From the NCBI GenBank assembly GCA_008360955.1, contig LUCM01009385.1, positions 107,477-171,476 on the forward strand: 64,000 nucleotides of DNA, in the 5' to 3' direction. A program made the translations under genes and the position numbers. The stretch is from Fasciolopsis buskii. Taxonomy: Eukaryota > Platyhelminthes > Trematoda > Plagiorchiida > Fasciolidae. A model generated the notes under the pieces. It saw nothing but the letters and a program-made list of their open reading frames with translations, was not told the DNA's origin and searched no databases. This document shows, in pieces, positions 47,945 to 61,189 of this stretch. Position 1 is the stretch's first letter. Each line of letters opens with the position of its first letter.

Positions 47945-49340
47945 CAGGTAATTCGAAATCCTTCTTATCTGAGACGACAACCGTCGAAGAATACTTATAC
48001 AGGTGATAATGTTAGAAGTTCACTTCGGATTTTTATCACTTTTTACCCCTGGATACCTCACAGAATCAACCTGGTAACTGTTTCCAACTTGAAGAACAAC
48101 AGCCCAGATGGGCGAGCAGATCGAGAGATGGAGCAGTCAGACGCATTAAGATTTACACTAACTTGTACAGAAAAATCACAAATTGGGTACGAGTTTCCGG
48201 AAAATGTTTGGAAGTTTGCCTAGGAGTGGGCAAAGTCATCGGAGGAACTGGTCAATAAGTCAGTGATATATGTAGAGGACGGAATTGGGGAAAAAAGAGC
48301 AACCTGAAGCACACACTAATTTGTAATCAATGGATATGACATTTTACCAATCAGTCGTGTACAAGAGGTCCTGTCGGCAAAGCTATTGCATAGCTACTTT
48401 AATGAGAGTCTGGGATAACCAGATGCTACCAGTATGTGAGGTATGAAAGACCTTGGGACGGAATTGATTGTGGTTGAATAGTCCGTATAGGCACGGGGAG
48501 CAGGCTACCTCGGGGAATTTAAGGATCTAAACATGCAACTAAAAGTGACAGCGTCCAAATTAGATCTGTTGGATTTACGGGGGATCAACAAATGTAATCT
48601 CAGCATAAAATTGCTCAAAAGAAGCAAATCTGTCAGCTTAGTATTGGAGAACATTAAGGCGACGCGAAGAAAGCGTTTGTCCAAAGTAATGGAAGCACTG
48701 GATTTGGGGCTAGAAACAGCAGTGACGTATGTCCAGCACTCAGGAATAGAAGACAAGCTTAAAGATAGGTCAGTTAGAGAGATTATGGCACCAGTTCGAA
48801 CTACGTCTTCGTATCTTAAACTAGAAGATAGACTGTCAGGACTTGTGGTAAATTTAGTGGTTGGAAGAAGTTCAAACATCTGTTCACTGGGAAAGAGGAT
48901 AACTGGCACAACATTCCATACCAATGTGTCTGTCGTACGATTAGGAAGATGAGCGAGGGCACAACCATTGCTGTTGGCGTTCTCAGCAAATCACAGAATT
49001 TCTTCTAGCAAAACAGTCATATTCGTTGGTTTGGAGACTCGCTGCTGTTACCATTCAGGACCCGATTAGCGAATGTCACGTCAATAAGTTTCATTTCTGC
49101 CCGTATTTGGTTTGAAATGTCACGGGATTTGTGAGGAGGTTGCTTCATCCCCTAAGAACTTCAGTAATTGGGAATTGGCAGTCATCTGAGACGAACTGCG
49201 TTTCTAACATCGGTCGCGTCCGTTCACAGTGTGCGCAACTGACTTCGTTCTTGCCCGGCCGGAAACGGTTGCCGCACGACCCCAGCTTTTTTATCTTGGT
49301 GGACACTGTCCTGCCTGCATGATTTAAAATCATCGGTCAT
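47945..49340 (-). mobile_element. CR1-like LINE, truncated copy
   Basis: The minus strand is collinear with the CR1 at 24.3-26.3 kb. An endonuclease scrap (49340-49150) reads TVSTKIKKLGS and GKNEVSC. After an internal deletion the RT part follows (about 49060-47945). The open frame 48924-48505 (139 codons) is the finger region: SSIPECWTYVTAVSSPKSSA, FLRVALMFSNTKLTD, SNRSNLDAV. A YLGV-type site with altered residues lies near 48.03 kb. The catalytic core between about 48.5 and 48.1 kb is badly decayed. The copy at 12.6-14.0 kb runs parallel to it. Confidence 0.75.
48505..48924 (-). pseudogene. CR1 reverse-transcriptase finger segment
   Basis: 139 codons without a stop, aligned residue by residue to the CR1 RT N-terminal part at 25.32-25.72 kb. 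It starts with a fortuitous Met and has no catalytic aspartates, so it is a surviving open stretch of a dead LINE and not a gene. The opposite strand is also open for 139 codons over nearly the same span, as a shadow. Confidence 0.75.
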
Positions 49341-50289
49341 TGCTCGTGAGTCATCAATATTCAGGTTCTTATCTGGAGTTCATAAAACTGCAGCCGTTAC
49401 ATGAATAAATGAATGTACAGCTTATACTTTCTGTCTCTGGCTTCGTTTTCTTCCGTCGTAAGAATGAAACTCCTTGCCACAAGCTTCTGCTACTGTAACC
49501 TGTCACAAGTTGATTGGCATAGGTACTCACATTTCAATTTGGTTAAACTATCTAAAGGAATAAATCTATGACCTTAAAAGCAAAAAATAACGACCACTAG
49601 TTGAGATCAGCGCACTTATTTTAAGGGTGAGTGACTAGGGATAATTCGTAATAATTCACTCTACAGTAGCGTTATTTCTGGCTGGGGAAATAGCCTGATA
49701 ATTTAGATCTAGAACAATAGGCGGCAAGAAATTTAGATCCAGTGATATTCCAAGGATTGATTGATTTTAGTTTGATTGATTTTAGTTTTGTTATCCCGTC
49801 CCATAGTTATCTCTGCAGCACGCATACCCTTGTAAGCCGAATGGTGCAAGGTGGAAAAACAAAATCCTAAGGTTGGAACACTAGTCCATGTCGAATTCAG
49901 CAACTGATATTTGGACACTTGAGCTTCTTAATCATTAAATTATGGACTGATGCTTTTAAAGACAAGTGAGACTGAAACCTACGGAAAGGCATTAGCGCAG
50001 CTTACCGAACCATCAAGCCAAGATTGTTCAGGAGTAAAATACACCGAAAGTAAAAGTAGGGCGCATTCTTGTGTCCAAAAATGTTTGTGTGCGCACACAC
50101 GAGACAAGCCAAAGCGCCTGCAAAACAAACACATTTCTCGTGCACTCTCATTTCATGGTTGTAACTGTCTGGGTGTTACAAAACTCTCTAATATTGGAAT
50201 AGTGCAGGTTTGAGTTGCATGTTGCCTTGTGAGGAACTTCAAGTGAGCTACCAGGATGGATCATCTCCCTCTTCCCTTTTGAAAAAAGG
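49341..50289. other. No gene recognised; minor tandem repeat
   Basis: A short imperfect tandem duplication (TTTGATTGATTTTAG twice) lies near 49760-49795. Otherwise only short open frames (87 codons at 49950-50213). Confidence 0.4.
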
Positions 50290-50900
50290 TGAGAACTGGA
50301 AATTTCAAGACTGCAAAGCCACCCGACAAGCGCGTTAGGTTTACTACTATTTCTGCTTTACATCAACGTCACTTTCCACATTGCTAAGTATGGTATTGGT
50401 TTGCTGTTTGCAGATGATATAAAACCGTTTATGCGTTTTCCCCGTGTAGCCCCAACATTTTCCTAAACGACGTAAAAATTGACCTGCTGCCGCTTGATTC
50501 ATAATGCACATCTGGGTCGATGGAATTCTTAGCCCATAATAGCAGCATACACGCGTACAAACTCTACAACCCCGCAGGAGTCTTTGAGATTAACCAAGGA
50601 GTCATTGCTTCCCCCTAGAGAGTCAGGGACGTGGGTTTGCATTACTTCAGCACCTTAACTTCTCAGAGCACACTCCGATCCAAGGTACAAAGACTATGAG
50701 AATAATTTGAGACCTCTAAAAAGTAGGTTGGTAATACATAAAACATAAAGGACCTCTCCGGATTACTGTTCCATTGTGCGTCCCAGCATGCCATAGAGTG
50801 ATATACCCGAGATAGAGAATGCTCTACGAACAACTACAGTGCGGCTTCTCGGCTATTCTTTATCGCCAAGCTGCATGGGACGTTGCAAAACACTACACCT
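50290..50900 (+). mobile_element. LINE fragment with intact FADD reverse-transcriptase motif
   Basis: The plus-strand translation from 50341 reads LLLFLLYINVTFHIAKYGIG then LLFADDIKPFMRF, with the catalytic FADD at 50407-50418. Just before it a degraded motif B (SHPTSALGLLLF for the usual GVPQGSVLGPLLF) is visible. Further on come IWVDGIL and VRDVGLHYFSTLTSQ, the thumb region. Frameshifts and stops separate these parts. It is a different LINE from the CR1-like family above and may belong with the element at 61-62.6 kb, which covers the complementary N-terminal part. Confidence 0.65.
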
Positions 50901-51868
50901 GGACCACTTATGGCTGTGGCGAGTTCAAATTTAACTCTATTTTCTGAGGTTATTGGTAAAAATGTGCGCATCTCAGCAGCCCGATTAAGAAATCGCTCTT
51001 CTTATGCCTTGTGATGCACCGAAGCCTTGCTGTCGATTCCCTTGTCGAGGACAGCAGCTTGGAAAACTTTCATCATCCAATATTTCTTTCTGCGGAGTAA
51101 ACTACCCAAACATACTAGGATGATTTCGCCCTCCTCCGTTACCTTCAAAAATGAAAATGGTAAGACAATAGCCGCACGGAGTTCAATAAGCTTTCACCAT
51201 CCTTACGCTCTGATAAAAAGCCTGATTTAAGTCCAGGGTATTGTATGAAAGTTAACCTTAGTTGAATAAATATAACGCTCAAAGTCTCGCCTCAGAAGTC
51301 AGCAATGTCTAGCTATTTTCATTCCTAGTAGCCCCCACAAATATATATCTTAGTAGCTACAGGCAAAAAACCCGGCCCATTTCTCGCAACTTTCCATTGA
51401 TGAAACATTGTCAACTCAATTTTCACGATACATTTGTTCTCGTCTGATACGCAGACAGCGAGGTAAATAAACAGACAGGTATGCACCCATGGTTTTCATC
51501 TACTTGCACGCTGAAATTTACTTTTCTCACCTAAACCCCATCTCTTGGATCCATGTGACAACTAGCCTATTTCAAGTGCAAAGGGTGGCATCATTCAATG
51601 CCTTATTCCACGCACCGTAATCCTTAGCTGGAGTACCACCCTGCTGCCATCTTTATTTTGCCGTTCCGAATGTGCATGTTTGCAATGTTGTCAACCATCC
51701 CAGGACGGACAAATACGACCTGTTTCACAGGCCCCGATAAATGAGAACATTACTGTTAATCTGCATGGCACACCAACGCAAACTGACGTCCCTGATGCAA
51801 GTCTGTTCAGAACTTGAGACCCCATAGTGTGGTACCCAACGCGGACAGGTCCTCCCAATTACACAGCT
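50901..51868. other. Possible decayed LINE tail; no gene recognised
   Basis: Weak peptide similarity to LINE C-terminal regions may extend past 50900, but stops are dense. Nothing else seen. Confidence 0.3.
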
Positions 51869-52612
51869 TTACTGCTGAAACTGCTCGATTATGGCTAACA
51901 CCCCAACACATTGACAGTAAATTGGCAAAAAGGCATCCACACACAAATCCCTGTTCTTGATATTGCCACCATTGTCTACCCCCGGGAACATCCCCACCAG
52001 TTTCCTCTCGACACTCGCGGTTATTAGTATACCAGTATCTACCATCAGTATGACCCCCGAATGCAAACGAGAGAAACAAAGACATTCGTTCGTGTTCCAC
52101 ACTGGCTTACCAGCGTCAGATACATTATTCAACGCATATCGGATCAATCGTCGTTCGCTTCCTAGCTGCTGACGACGAATCTCTCCTTTCATATCCTAAA
52201 ACAATAGTAAGCCGTAATTCCTTACCACTGCTCTTTTTTGTTCCGCATTTCCGAACGTTTTTTGGTCATTTTCGCAGCTGCAGAAACCACGGTATGATGA
52301 CCGACAAAGGTTTTCATCCCCATTTTAATACTGAGCGTCTTTTGTCTACAAATACTCTTCCCTCCAGCTGTCCCAGTTAATTTTGATGATTTTCCACACC
52401 GTATTCATGGATTTTTTGACCTTCTTCGCCCCGGTCAATTTTCTTGTCCATTTTATAAACTCGCCAAGTCCGGTTACCGTGGCCGTATCTTGGTACTCAT
52501 CGCGATCCTCCAATTGAATTTCGCCTCTGCGATACGTACCACTAGCACGTGCAAACATCCTACTCCATGCAGGACGCTTTTTCTCCTCATTCTGATCTAA
52601 TCTTTGCACCAT
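51869..52612 (-). other. Unclassified coding-like stretch
   Basis: Two minus-strand open frames, 52612-52346 (88 codons, charged, ending WDSWREEYL) and 52192-51869 (107 codons). Between them is an open run with GFCSCENDQKTFGNAEQK that can be joined to the second through a possible intron (donor GTAAGG near 52226, acceptor TTTTAG near 52197). The protein-like composition extends over about 740 bp, but I recognise no domain. It could be two or three exons of a host gene, a decayed transposon protein, or chance. Confidence 0.2.
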
Positions 52613-55600
52613 CTACTTCCTTGCAACTTGCAGCACCCCAGTAACATTCAGTCATGCAACAAAGCATGCCACTCCAAGTACCCGAGAAACACACCCCAAT
52701 GCCATGTATCAGTTGCACCCCCTGCAGATATATTTTGTAACCACCCATCACCGTAAGGACCTTACTTCAGTTCATCGCTTTTTACTTCAATTTTTTACAC
52801 CGCCTGATCTTGCCCGATTTATTCTCTACGCATTTATCTCCTCATCGAATCCAGCTTTGTTTGCAGACCTTTTGCGGACTGCCCCATATGATGACCTCAA
52901 GCATTTTGCTTATACCGCGCTAACATTCTTGCCTATTGAGTCCATCGTTATTCTTTCTAGCACGAGTCTTTCGCGAATTCACACAACTCGCACCTTGGAT
53001 TTTAGCGTTTACTAGGAAGGTTTGAACCCAGTGATCATGCAACCAAGCACGCCTGTCGAATGGGACCCAGGAATTTACTAACCTACGTAATTATTTAAGT
53101 AGTATTACAGCTTAACCTTCTAGATGGCACCTTAGGGATCGGCTGCTAGGTCCAAGCTGCAGGCACACATATATTTTGCAGAAGGCGCCCTATGCCTTCA
53201 GAACCTGAGTTGGTCTTTATTGCTGCGTTCAAATTGATTCCAGTTAAATCTTTCTCTGCTTTGCTAATAGAGGACTGGTTGCTCCAGATAGCATCTTTTC
53301 ACATTTCTTCGGCCTACCTGAATTTTCCCAGTAGTATGTTTTCGCAATTTCCGGGGATGACCTATTTTCTCCGCATTCGGAGATACTGAGGTAAACACAA
53401 AACAATCACCAGGGGGTTTAGCTTGCACGAAGTGAGGACCAAATTGACGATATGCAGATACATGACGGACGGTGGCATATGGCGTGGTGCATGGACCTAC
53501 ATCTATTACTTGGTCATCTGCAATGACGTAACTTATCTTTCCTTAACTACTGTCTCTTGAAAACTATCATGGACGCGTTTCTTACATAAGCGAATTGGTT
53601 TGTCTGCCTGTTATGGGCAACCATCTAAGAAGGACGTCTGTGTGGCGTAAAACAGCGAATAGACTAGATTCGAGTAGCCACCCAATTGGGGTTCAAGATG
53701 GTTAGGTGGAGAGGAATAGGGAAACCTCGAAAGAGTTGTCTTGGAATGAAAAGACTGTGGGGAAAAACTGGTCCCGGTAGTGCCAGACATAAAGTTTAGA
53801 TCCTTTATGTTATCAGAGCAAGCAAATGGCAGAGGAACCGCCCAGAAAAGGATCCAAGGATGAGAAGATTAATGTAAAGAAAAACCCGCTGCTGTAGTTA
53901 CGGCTACAGGACCCGGCATTGTTCCGTTATCATGGGCCACAGTAGTATGCAGTGCGATCGACTAAGATCAAGGTTCTAAAGATCCTGCTATAGAGCTTAT
54001 TAAAACCCTGAACCAACTTCCTGCCCGCAGTTTCTGGGAGACATGAGCTGTGCGAATGAGTTAGATTTCGCAAGGTCAACATTCATCGGACTCCGTTTTG
54101 AAGGTCATAGTCGACGAGGATATGGGCGCAACTGTTGATGAAGTGAGGCCAACAAGAATGAAAATTTAACAGTAAACCTTTGCACTCTTACCTCATTTTG
54201 GAATGTTGGCTGCGATTGGGAACTAGGTATTGAGAAGAGATTCGGGAGTTCGGTATCTTAAATTAGAAGCTGAAATGCAGCTGTTACTGGTGATAATACC
54301 ACTACTAATATGGTTTTCCACATCAAAGCCACAGAGGCTCAGGATTCAACATTGCACAGCACTACTTATAATTTGTTTGATGAAATGTTTATTCTCTGCA
54401 TAGTAGGCGCACACTGAATGTCATCATTAGTCTGCCTGCCGCATTTTCTCAGGCAGGAGCAGATGAAAGAATAAAGCTCCGGAGTGAAACTGATTTGTGT
54501 TTTGAAGAGAATCAGTCCACCTGGGTTCAACATAAAAGTCATGTCTCGGAACCCAACTAACTTATTGGCTTTTGTAACAAGAGTCATTGCGTCTTCAGAA
54601 AAGTTGTTGCTGTAGGATTAGTTTAAGCTAAAATCACAAACCACGCTGATAACTAAAGGGTTTGGTTTCAAATTTTAAGTTTTCCTGTGGAAAGGATACA
54701 CCTGTAGCAACGAAAACAGCTTTTTGAATAAGAACTTCATCAATTAAACGGTGCTGTCAGCTTTGAGATTCATTAGGTATTGGCTTATTTTTCCTCTAGT
54801 GGAGCCGATAGTTACAGGTTGCAAAATGTGAGTGATCTTAGTTTCGCCGTCGAATATGAAAGGGAGGTCGTCCTTATTAACGGTGAAGGCATCATCAAAA
54901 TACCAGCGAAACAGAAGTGAAAGTAATCAAGGTACCCAGGGGAACAACTATTGTCAATCTGCTTCCTGTAACGTGCACCGATAATTCCTTGTTCAGGCTG
55001 ACTTGACAGGACCATTAGGGTTTATTGGGAAAAGTCGAAGGTGCATCTGGGCCCTCCTATTGGGAACCAAACACAAAGAATCGTTTGTTATGAGGATGGA
55101 CGATGATAAATGAATGCAGATAAGGTTACCTTTATCGTCTCTGCTTTTATGCATGTATTTTTAAAGATTGCACAACCAGGGATCCTTACCCGTAAGAGTC
55201 ACCTGAATTGTGGCGAGTGCTTCACTAGTGACCATCCAGTCGGCACTGGTCTTAGTTGGATTGGTTTCCCCGGATCCACGCTAGATTTTTGGGTAGTGTC
55301 AACGAAAGATGAATCATATACAGATACCATATTCCTGGGTTCGGGAATGGAAAGATGACAGTAAAACTTTCGTAGAATTATTGGGAAATAATTTTATCCA
55401 TTGGGCTGAATATGAATTAGTATAAAACCTGGTGCTTTTAGATAAACGGACATTCTTGGATGACTCCTCTCATGATAAGGTTTGGTCTAATGAATTCACA
55501 CAAGGGGCGGAAAGTGCCCAATGGCCGATGGAGAGAAAATTATGGGTCTACAAATGAAAGAATATATACTGGATGGAATTTCGGCCGATCAGCGACGATA

Positions 55601-58600
55601 CACCGCCCTAAGCATTTCGGGTCAAGGATTAAGCAGGGACCGACACGAAGCAAATTTAGTCCAAATAGATTCACCGGTGGCTGTTAAAGACCTAAATGGA
55701 ACCATGGAGTGACGGTATAAATGACCGACAAGAGCACAGGTAGGTAGTTGGTACATCATGCCATCATTTCAAGAGAGTGAACTGGGGTGCCTCACCGTCC
55801 ATCAACTTGGGGTTGTTTCCTCGCCGTTTTAGCAGAATTTGTTCCCGAGAAAGCCGCAACGGTATCCTGACATAAATATGCACCCGCAATATCACCACCG
55901 AAGGCAAAAGCTTCCATCGGAGATTATTTAGCGACGGTGGACGTGATGCTGAAACCCCAGCTTTAGCGGATAAGTCGACACTTACCCGGCGGACGATCAA
56001 GCAGCAATCTAGTTGATATCGAGGAGACGCCTCCACTAACGAAAGAGAGCTCGATCAAAGTGCTAAGTGGTGAAGGCAACACCCTAGAAAAAATAAGTTT
56101 CCCTCGAAATTAGGAATCCGACTACTGTCATGACTAACCTCAGCTAGAAGGACCGTAACAAGAAAAAGAATGTTATTGTCGCAGCTGTTAGTGATTCTTG
56201 ACCCTCTAGACTGGGCCTCACTGTAACCTTTACTGCTAAAATATTATTTCAGTATCTTTTTAAGCAAGAAGCTTGATGGAGTCACTGTTGAGTTTGAATT
56301 TTATTGAATATCTGCAGGAGTACAGGGTGAATATTTACCATGAACACCTTGTAGGCATAATCAGGTATCATGTTGTGGGGTGGTTTCGCTGGTGAGGGTT
56401 GAACGTTGTTTATTTAGTGCCGACTCCGAGTTTCATTATGGCTCCTGAGTACACATGCAGTTGTTTGTGTAACGAAACGATTAAATTGCGACTCGCTGTT
56501 GGTCAAACCTCGGAGAGCGAGATTGAAGTAAATTATCATTTCGCATATGGATTTTGCGGGGGGTTCACCGCTAGTCCGCTTAGTTCAGAAGTTTCAGTGG
56601 GTGACCTTCTGGACGTTCTCTGCTGTCCAAATGAATTACATTAGGGATGCGCAAGGTCGGTTTGCAACACATGTAGCCAACTGGGTGTAGAAGTTTCAGA
56701 AGATAACTGCCTGAGTTCCGATATTCAAGCACCTTTTACTTAGTCCCCTTCAAGAACTGTTGCTGGTGATAATAAATCGTGCCCCACTGATCGTCCTAGA
56801 AACAAGATAGAGCCGCGGAGAAGCTTTGAAGGTGGATCCGCGATAATCATTTCCTAAAGAACTAGAAGAAATGTCGGAGGGGGCGATGGAAGACAGTAGG
56901 CGGTGCTCTAAAAGCCAGCTCTGCAAGTGTAATCCTATCATTTATGAAGACCTAATTCATGTTGGCCTGCATTTAAATTTATTAGACCTTATCGGGTTGC
57001 TAAAACTTTGTTTTCATACAGTTATCCAGCGAAGTTTATTATAGACAGAAGGGACATAGCCGGCACACTGAAATACTATCCAGAATGTGCCAGGGGTTAA
57101 GGTAGTTTGAATCAGAGAAGCAGTCCTACGAGCAGCTGACAAACCGTTAGTTCGTTGCAATGATGCAGTTCTTTTGCGTGGGCACCGGATGGCGTCCTTT
57201 TTATCCGATGATATAAGTTCCTGCGAATACCCGTATGCACTTTGGACATCAATATACCGAACGATTTATGTCAAACGTGGGAGAGTAGAAGATGAAACCT
57301 TTGGCTGTTCGTTTACGTGTTTGAAAGCAGTTATGTTCGTCACTGAAATAAAACACTAGTGGCGGATGAGTTCCTGCAGGCTGTTATTCACTTTATGGCT
57401 AAGTCCGTTTATTCGTAGGTGATACTTGGTAAAAAAATGGAGCAAACCGAAGAAAGAAAAAAAACAATGCTTCTCTCTTCAGAGTGTGCCACAATCTAAA
57501 TTTATTGGGCGTTTGCCTGAACAAATTTCCGAGTTTCTGAACACGGGTTCCATATGCACGGGAATAAAATCCCTTCTAACAACCTAGGTCAACACATCCT
57601 AGATCAGAAATGCAGATGGAAAAAGGAACAACTATTTCCTGAATGCTGATATGGTAATGCCCAAATAGAAGAAACAAAAGACAATGCCCGTTTATTAGCA
57701 ACCGCTCTAAGGTAAATCGTAGAAACCAGGGGTCTGTAGAAATGGTTCAAGCTTTTCAAGAGAAACTGCAAACCGGTGGAATGCAGTGTAGCGATCAGCC
57801 ACGTGCCCAACGGAGAAAACCGACAGCAGCCAGCTTCGGTCAGATGAAAAATCTCAGGTGAGAGTGAAACAAAAGTAATAGTAAGCAAAATAGATGGTCG
57901 TTTATTTCATAGACGATGTATCTTCTTTCAAAGACTGATGTCTAGGTTGATTGTTTATTACGACAACGCATTGGTCGAAAAAACAGGAAGTCGGGTAGAA
58001 CTGCAGCCTTGCTGAGACCTTGACCTTGTCTGCCCAAGTGGAACGAACTTTACATGTGGATTGGCTTGCACTGGTTGAGAAAACTTCTACTGATTTGGAT
58101 TTGATGTCCTAAGTAAAAATAAGACATCTATGCATCTGCTCGCCTTTGCTTGCTATTGTACCCTTTTTAGCAGAGTAATTGTAAGTCCAATCCATGTCCT
58201 CGGGAATCGATGAAGAAACGATTACAAGGAAAGTAAACTGCAAAGATTGAAAACAGACCAAATAAACTTGTCCTAAAATTTAACAGAAATTGGGAGTTTC
58301 GAAAGAAATGATTAATAGTAAGGTTGGACCGGTTACAGAATTGTCAGTACGACCTATACTTCAGTGTTGAAATTAAGGCCCGCAAACGCAGTTAGCTCGA
58401 ATGTGATTATCGCTAGCATAGCCTACATTTTGATGCTTATGATGCAGGGGTCAACGAGGCCGTATATTTTTCGCTGATATTTTCGACTTGCCTTTACGGC
58501 CGCTTTCTTCGGTATGAAATCTGTCTAAACGCAATTCATTGGCGAACCAGTGAATATACCTCTACCACGATCAAATCTTCTGACAGTGCTGTGTAGTTTG

Positions 58601-60857
58601 TAGTTCGTGTCCGCTCAGTTATATTTGGGTTCAACTGTCTGATGCTGCCCCATTTGCATTCTCATGATGGCTTTGTTGATTACAGATGATAAGTGGGCGA
58701 TGGAGCGGAACATTTAGACCTAGAGGTATGGGTCTGCAGTGATGTTCTGAAGGCTTGGTTCTTTCCTTTCCGACTGTGCTGCTATCAAGAGCATCTCACC
58801 TAATACCTCCAGAAAACAGTGACGCTGAGATAATACGACTGCCAAAACGAAGTCAAAGAACAAGGAATCAAAACTATGCTCACTATGCTTCCGAAGGGTT
58901 AAGTGTGTCATTTGTCTGGTATTGATACTAAAATCATCGCAGTCGACCAGCACGATTCACGGTTGGTTAGTATTATTGGTTATTGGTGTTTTATTTGTCA
59001 TTATGAGATATCGGCTGACGGTTGAGAAACCCTTGTGAGAGATGTGCAAATTGTTAACCTTTCCAGTGAACGTATCCATTGCCGTCGTTCACAACAAGAA
59101 GCTGGTGGGCCGCGAACGAGCAGGGTGGCCAACTGGAATATCATTCGCAAAATATCAGCGGTTGCTGTTGAGTGGGGTGGGGTTGACCAACTCCAAGCCA
59201 ATATTTAGTTCCCTAGAATTATACCGCAGCGGTGTATATTATTTTATTAACAAAGTTCAAAATGCAACAATTTTTGAAATGGGGTTTATTGATGAATGCA
59301 ATCGCTCATCGGATGAGGCTTCGCAAATGGGCAAATTTTCCCGACGATATTCGTCTAAGAAGAGGCAATTACTGGTTTACAACATTAATGATTTAGGTTT
59401 CCCGAGACCTTGGTCTCCCAAGGACACCACAGACAGCCCCCGTTCCTTCGCCAAAGACTCGTGGGTTTGTGCTGGCCATCAGCGAGACATCCTCTGGGTG
59501 AGACAAAATCATTCGTGTGGAAGATGTATTTAACTCCCCATGCACTCCGCTATCCTCGGCAAATCATGCTGAGGGTCAGAGGACTAGAGAAACTCCATCA
59601 AAGCAAACCCCAATTAATGAAATTTCACCAGTTTCACGGATGCCGCTTAGTACTCCGGAGAGCTTCGTTGTACACGCCGATGCCAACATTTGAGGTGGTG
59701 AGTTCTTTCTCACGAAGCCTTTATTTGAGTAGACTGCTTTGATAACATGCTGTCAGCTATGAACATTGTGTGGGTTATCGTCGAATCTATGGGCATGAGA
59801 CTGGACATGTGCCATCGTTCTGGTAGCCGGACAGCACAATACCAAACTACGCCTGCAAGCACCCAACAAGAGTTGCTGTCGGTCGTAAACGGCCTAACCA
59901 AAGTGAGCAGCTACAACGCAACGGTAAGTATCACAATTTTAATGTATGTTATATACAGGTTAAGGCCCTGAAGCACCAAGTCTGCATCGACATCGGTAGG
60001 ACTGTCCGGCTGATTTCATTCTTTCCCTGCCTTCTATTACGGAACGTGTCAAAAATGAAATTAAAATTTCCGCAGAGAAACTTCTTTGCAATGCATTTTT
60101 GGGATAACTATCTTTCATAGCCAGTTTTCAATTTTCCACTTCGGTTTTTCTATGTGCTTACAGCTTAACAGCATCCCATCGCAGCATATTGACCATTTCA
60201 ACGGTACCTGCATTATCTTTCTTTCTGCCGACTTCCTTCGCTAGGTCAAGAAAATACCGGTAGCTGGCATATCATATGCCTCGACGATAATTGTTAATTG
60301 GAAAGCAGGCAGTCAGAGGTCTGATCGCCCAAGCTGCTGTAAACGGGAAAGGGCAGAAATTAAACGAAAGATACCGAAGGGTGTGTCGTATTTCCTTTCC
60401 TCATGTCTTGCTCGCCCGCTACCGGTGACATTTCGAGACGTTTTCCATATGCATTGGCAGAAGTCGCCGGAATTTTACCGCATTTTTTTTCGGATTACCA
60501 ACCGGATCGGATCCAGACCCGGACGGATCCAGTATGCTACATGGGCATGCTTACTGTGCTAGGAATAAAGCCAGAGAGCCAAGAGGCGGAGATGAGTAAT
60601 AAAATGAAACTGTACCGGTCAGAGAAACGACAGTATGAGAAGGGGGAGGTGGGAGAAGAAAGGAGGATGGATAGTCCAACCCCCTGATACCTGGCGTCTG
60701 CTGCTCCTGATATAACCGGATACCATACTGCTTTACATCTCCGGAAATTCCTAAGGGCCCTCCACCCATGTACATGGTGTTCATGAGTTTATGGGTGTTG
60801 CGTGTTCAGTTGACTTACGCTTTTGCGTTGATGCGGGTCTTCGGGACATCCCTTGAT
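52613..60857. other. No gene recognised
   Basis: Open frames of 60 to 163 codons are scattered here, the longest at 59042-59533 plus. I translated the longer ones in mind and found no signal peptide plus cysteine pattern, no enzyme motif and no retroelement motif. Some may be parts of host exons that cannot be recognised without homology searches. Confidence 0.3.
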
Positions 60858-60960
60858 TTTTCGCCATTCTTTAATCTCCTCTTTTTTCTAGCTTTTTTGA
60901 TCTTTTACTTCATTCATATTCGTTTTCCCTTCTTTCTTCCCTTTCTTTCCACTCTTTTTA
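60858..60960 (+). repeat. Pyrimidine-rich tract
   Basis: About 100 bp dominated by T and C (for example CCCTTCTTTCTTCCCTTTC), ending TTTTTAG/TGAGG. It could serve as a splice acceptor tract or be a decayed simple repeat. No exon is evident after it. Confidence 0.5.
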
Positions 60961-61189
60961 GTGAGGATGTCTCCGTTATTCAGTCATGGTCTGTTGATGA
61001 ATTTTGATCATAAACGCCCCCAATTTGGCCTTCACCTCCCACATTTTCGACCGGGCATGGCGTGTGGCGTCTTTTTTTATCACCTTTGGTAACCGACCTT
61101 TGGTTGGTTTACAAAATCCTCTCTTCTACTTTTTCCTTTTCGCTTGTTTGTCTTCCCATTTCTCATATTATGAGCATCGAACGGTGAGC

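Noticed and set aside
48533..48952. Plus-strand open frame of 139 codons.
   Set aside because: It is the opposite-strand shadow of the CR1 reverse-transcriptase segment at 48924-48505, which aligns to known LINE motifs.
59042..59533. 163-codon plus-strand frame considered as a gene.
   Set aside because: No domain, signal peptide or plausible splice partners. The length is within what chance allows in 64 kb.
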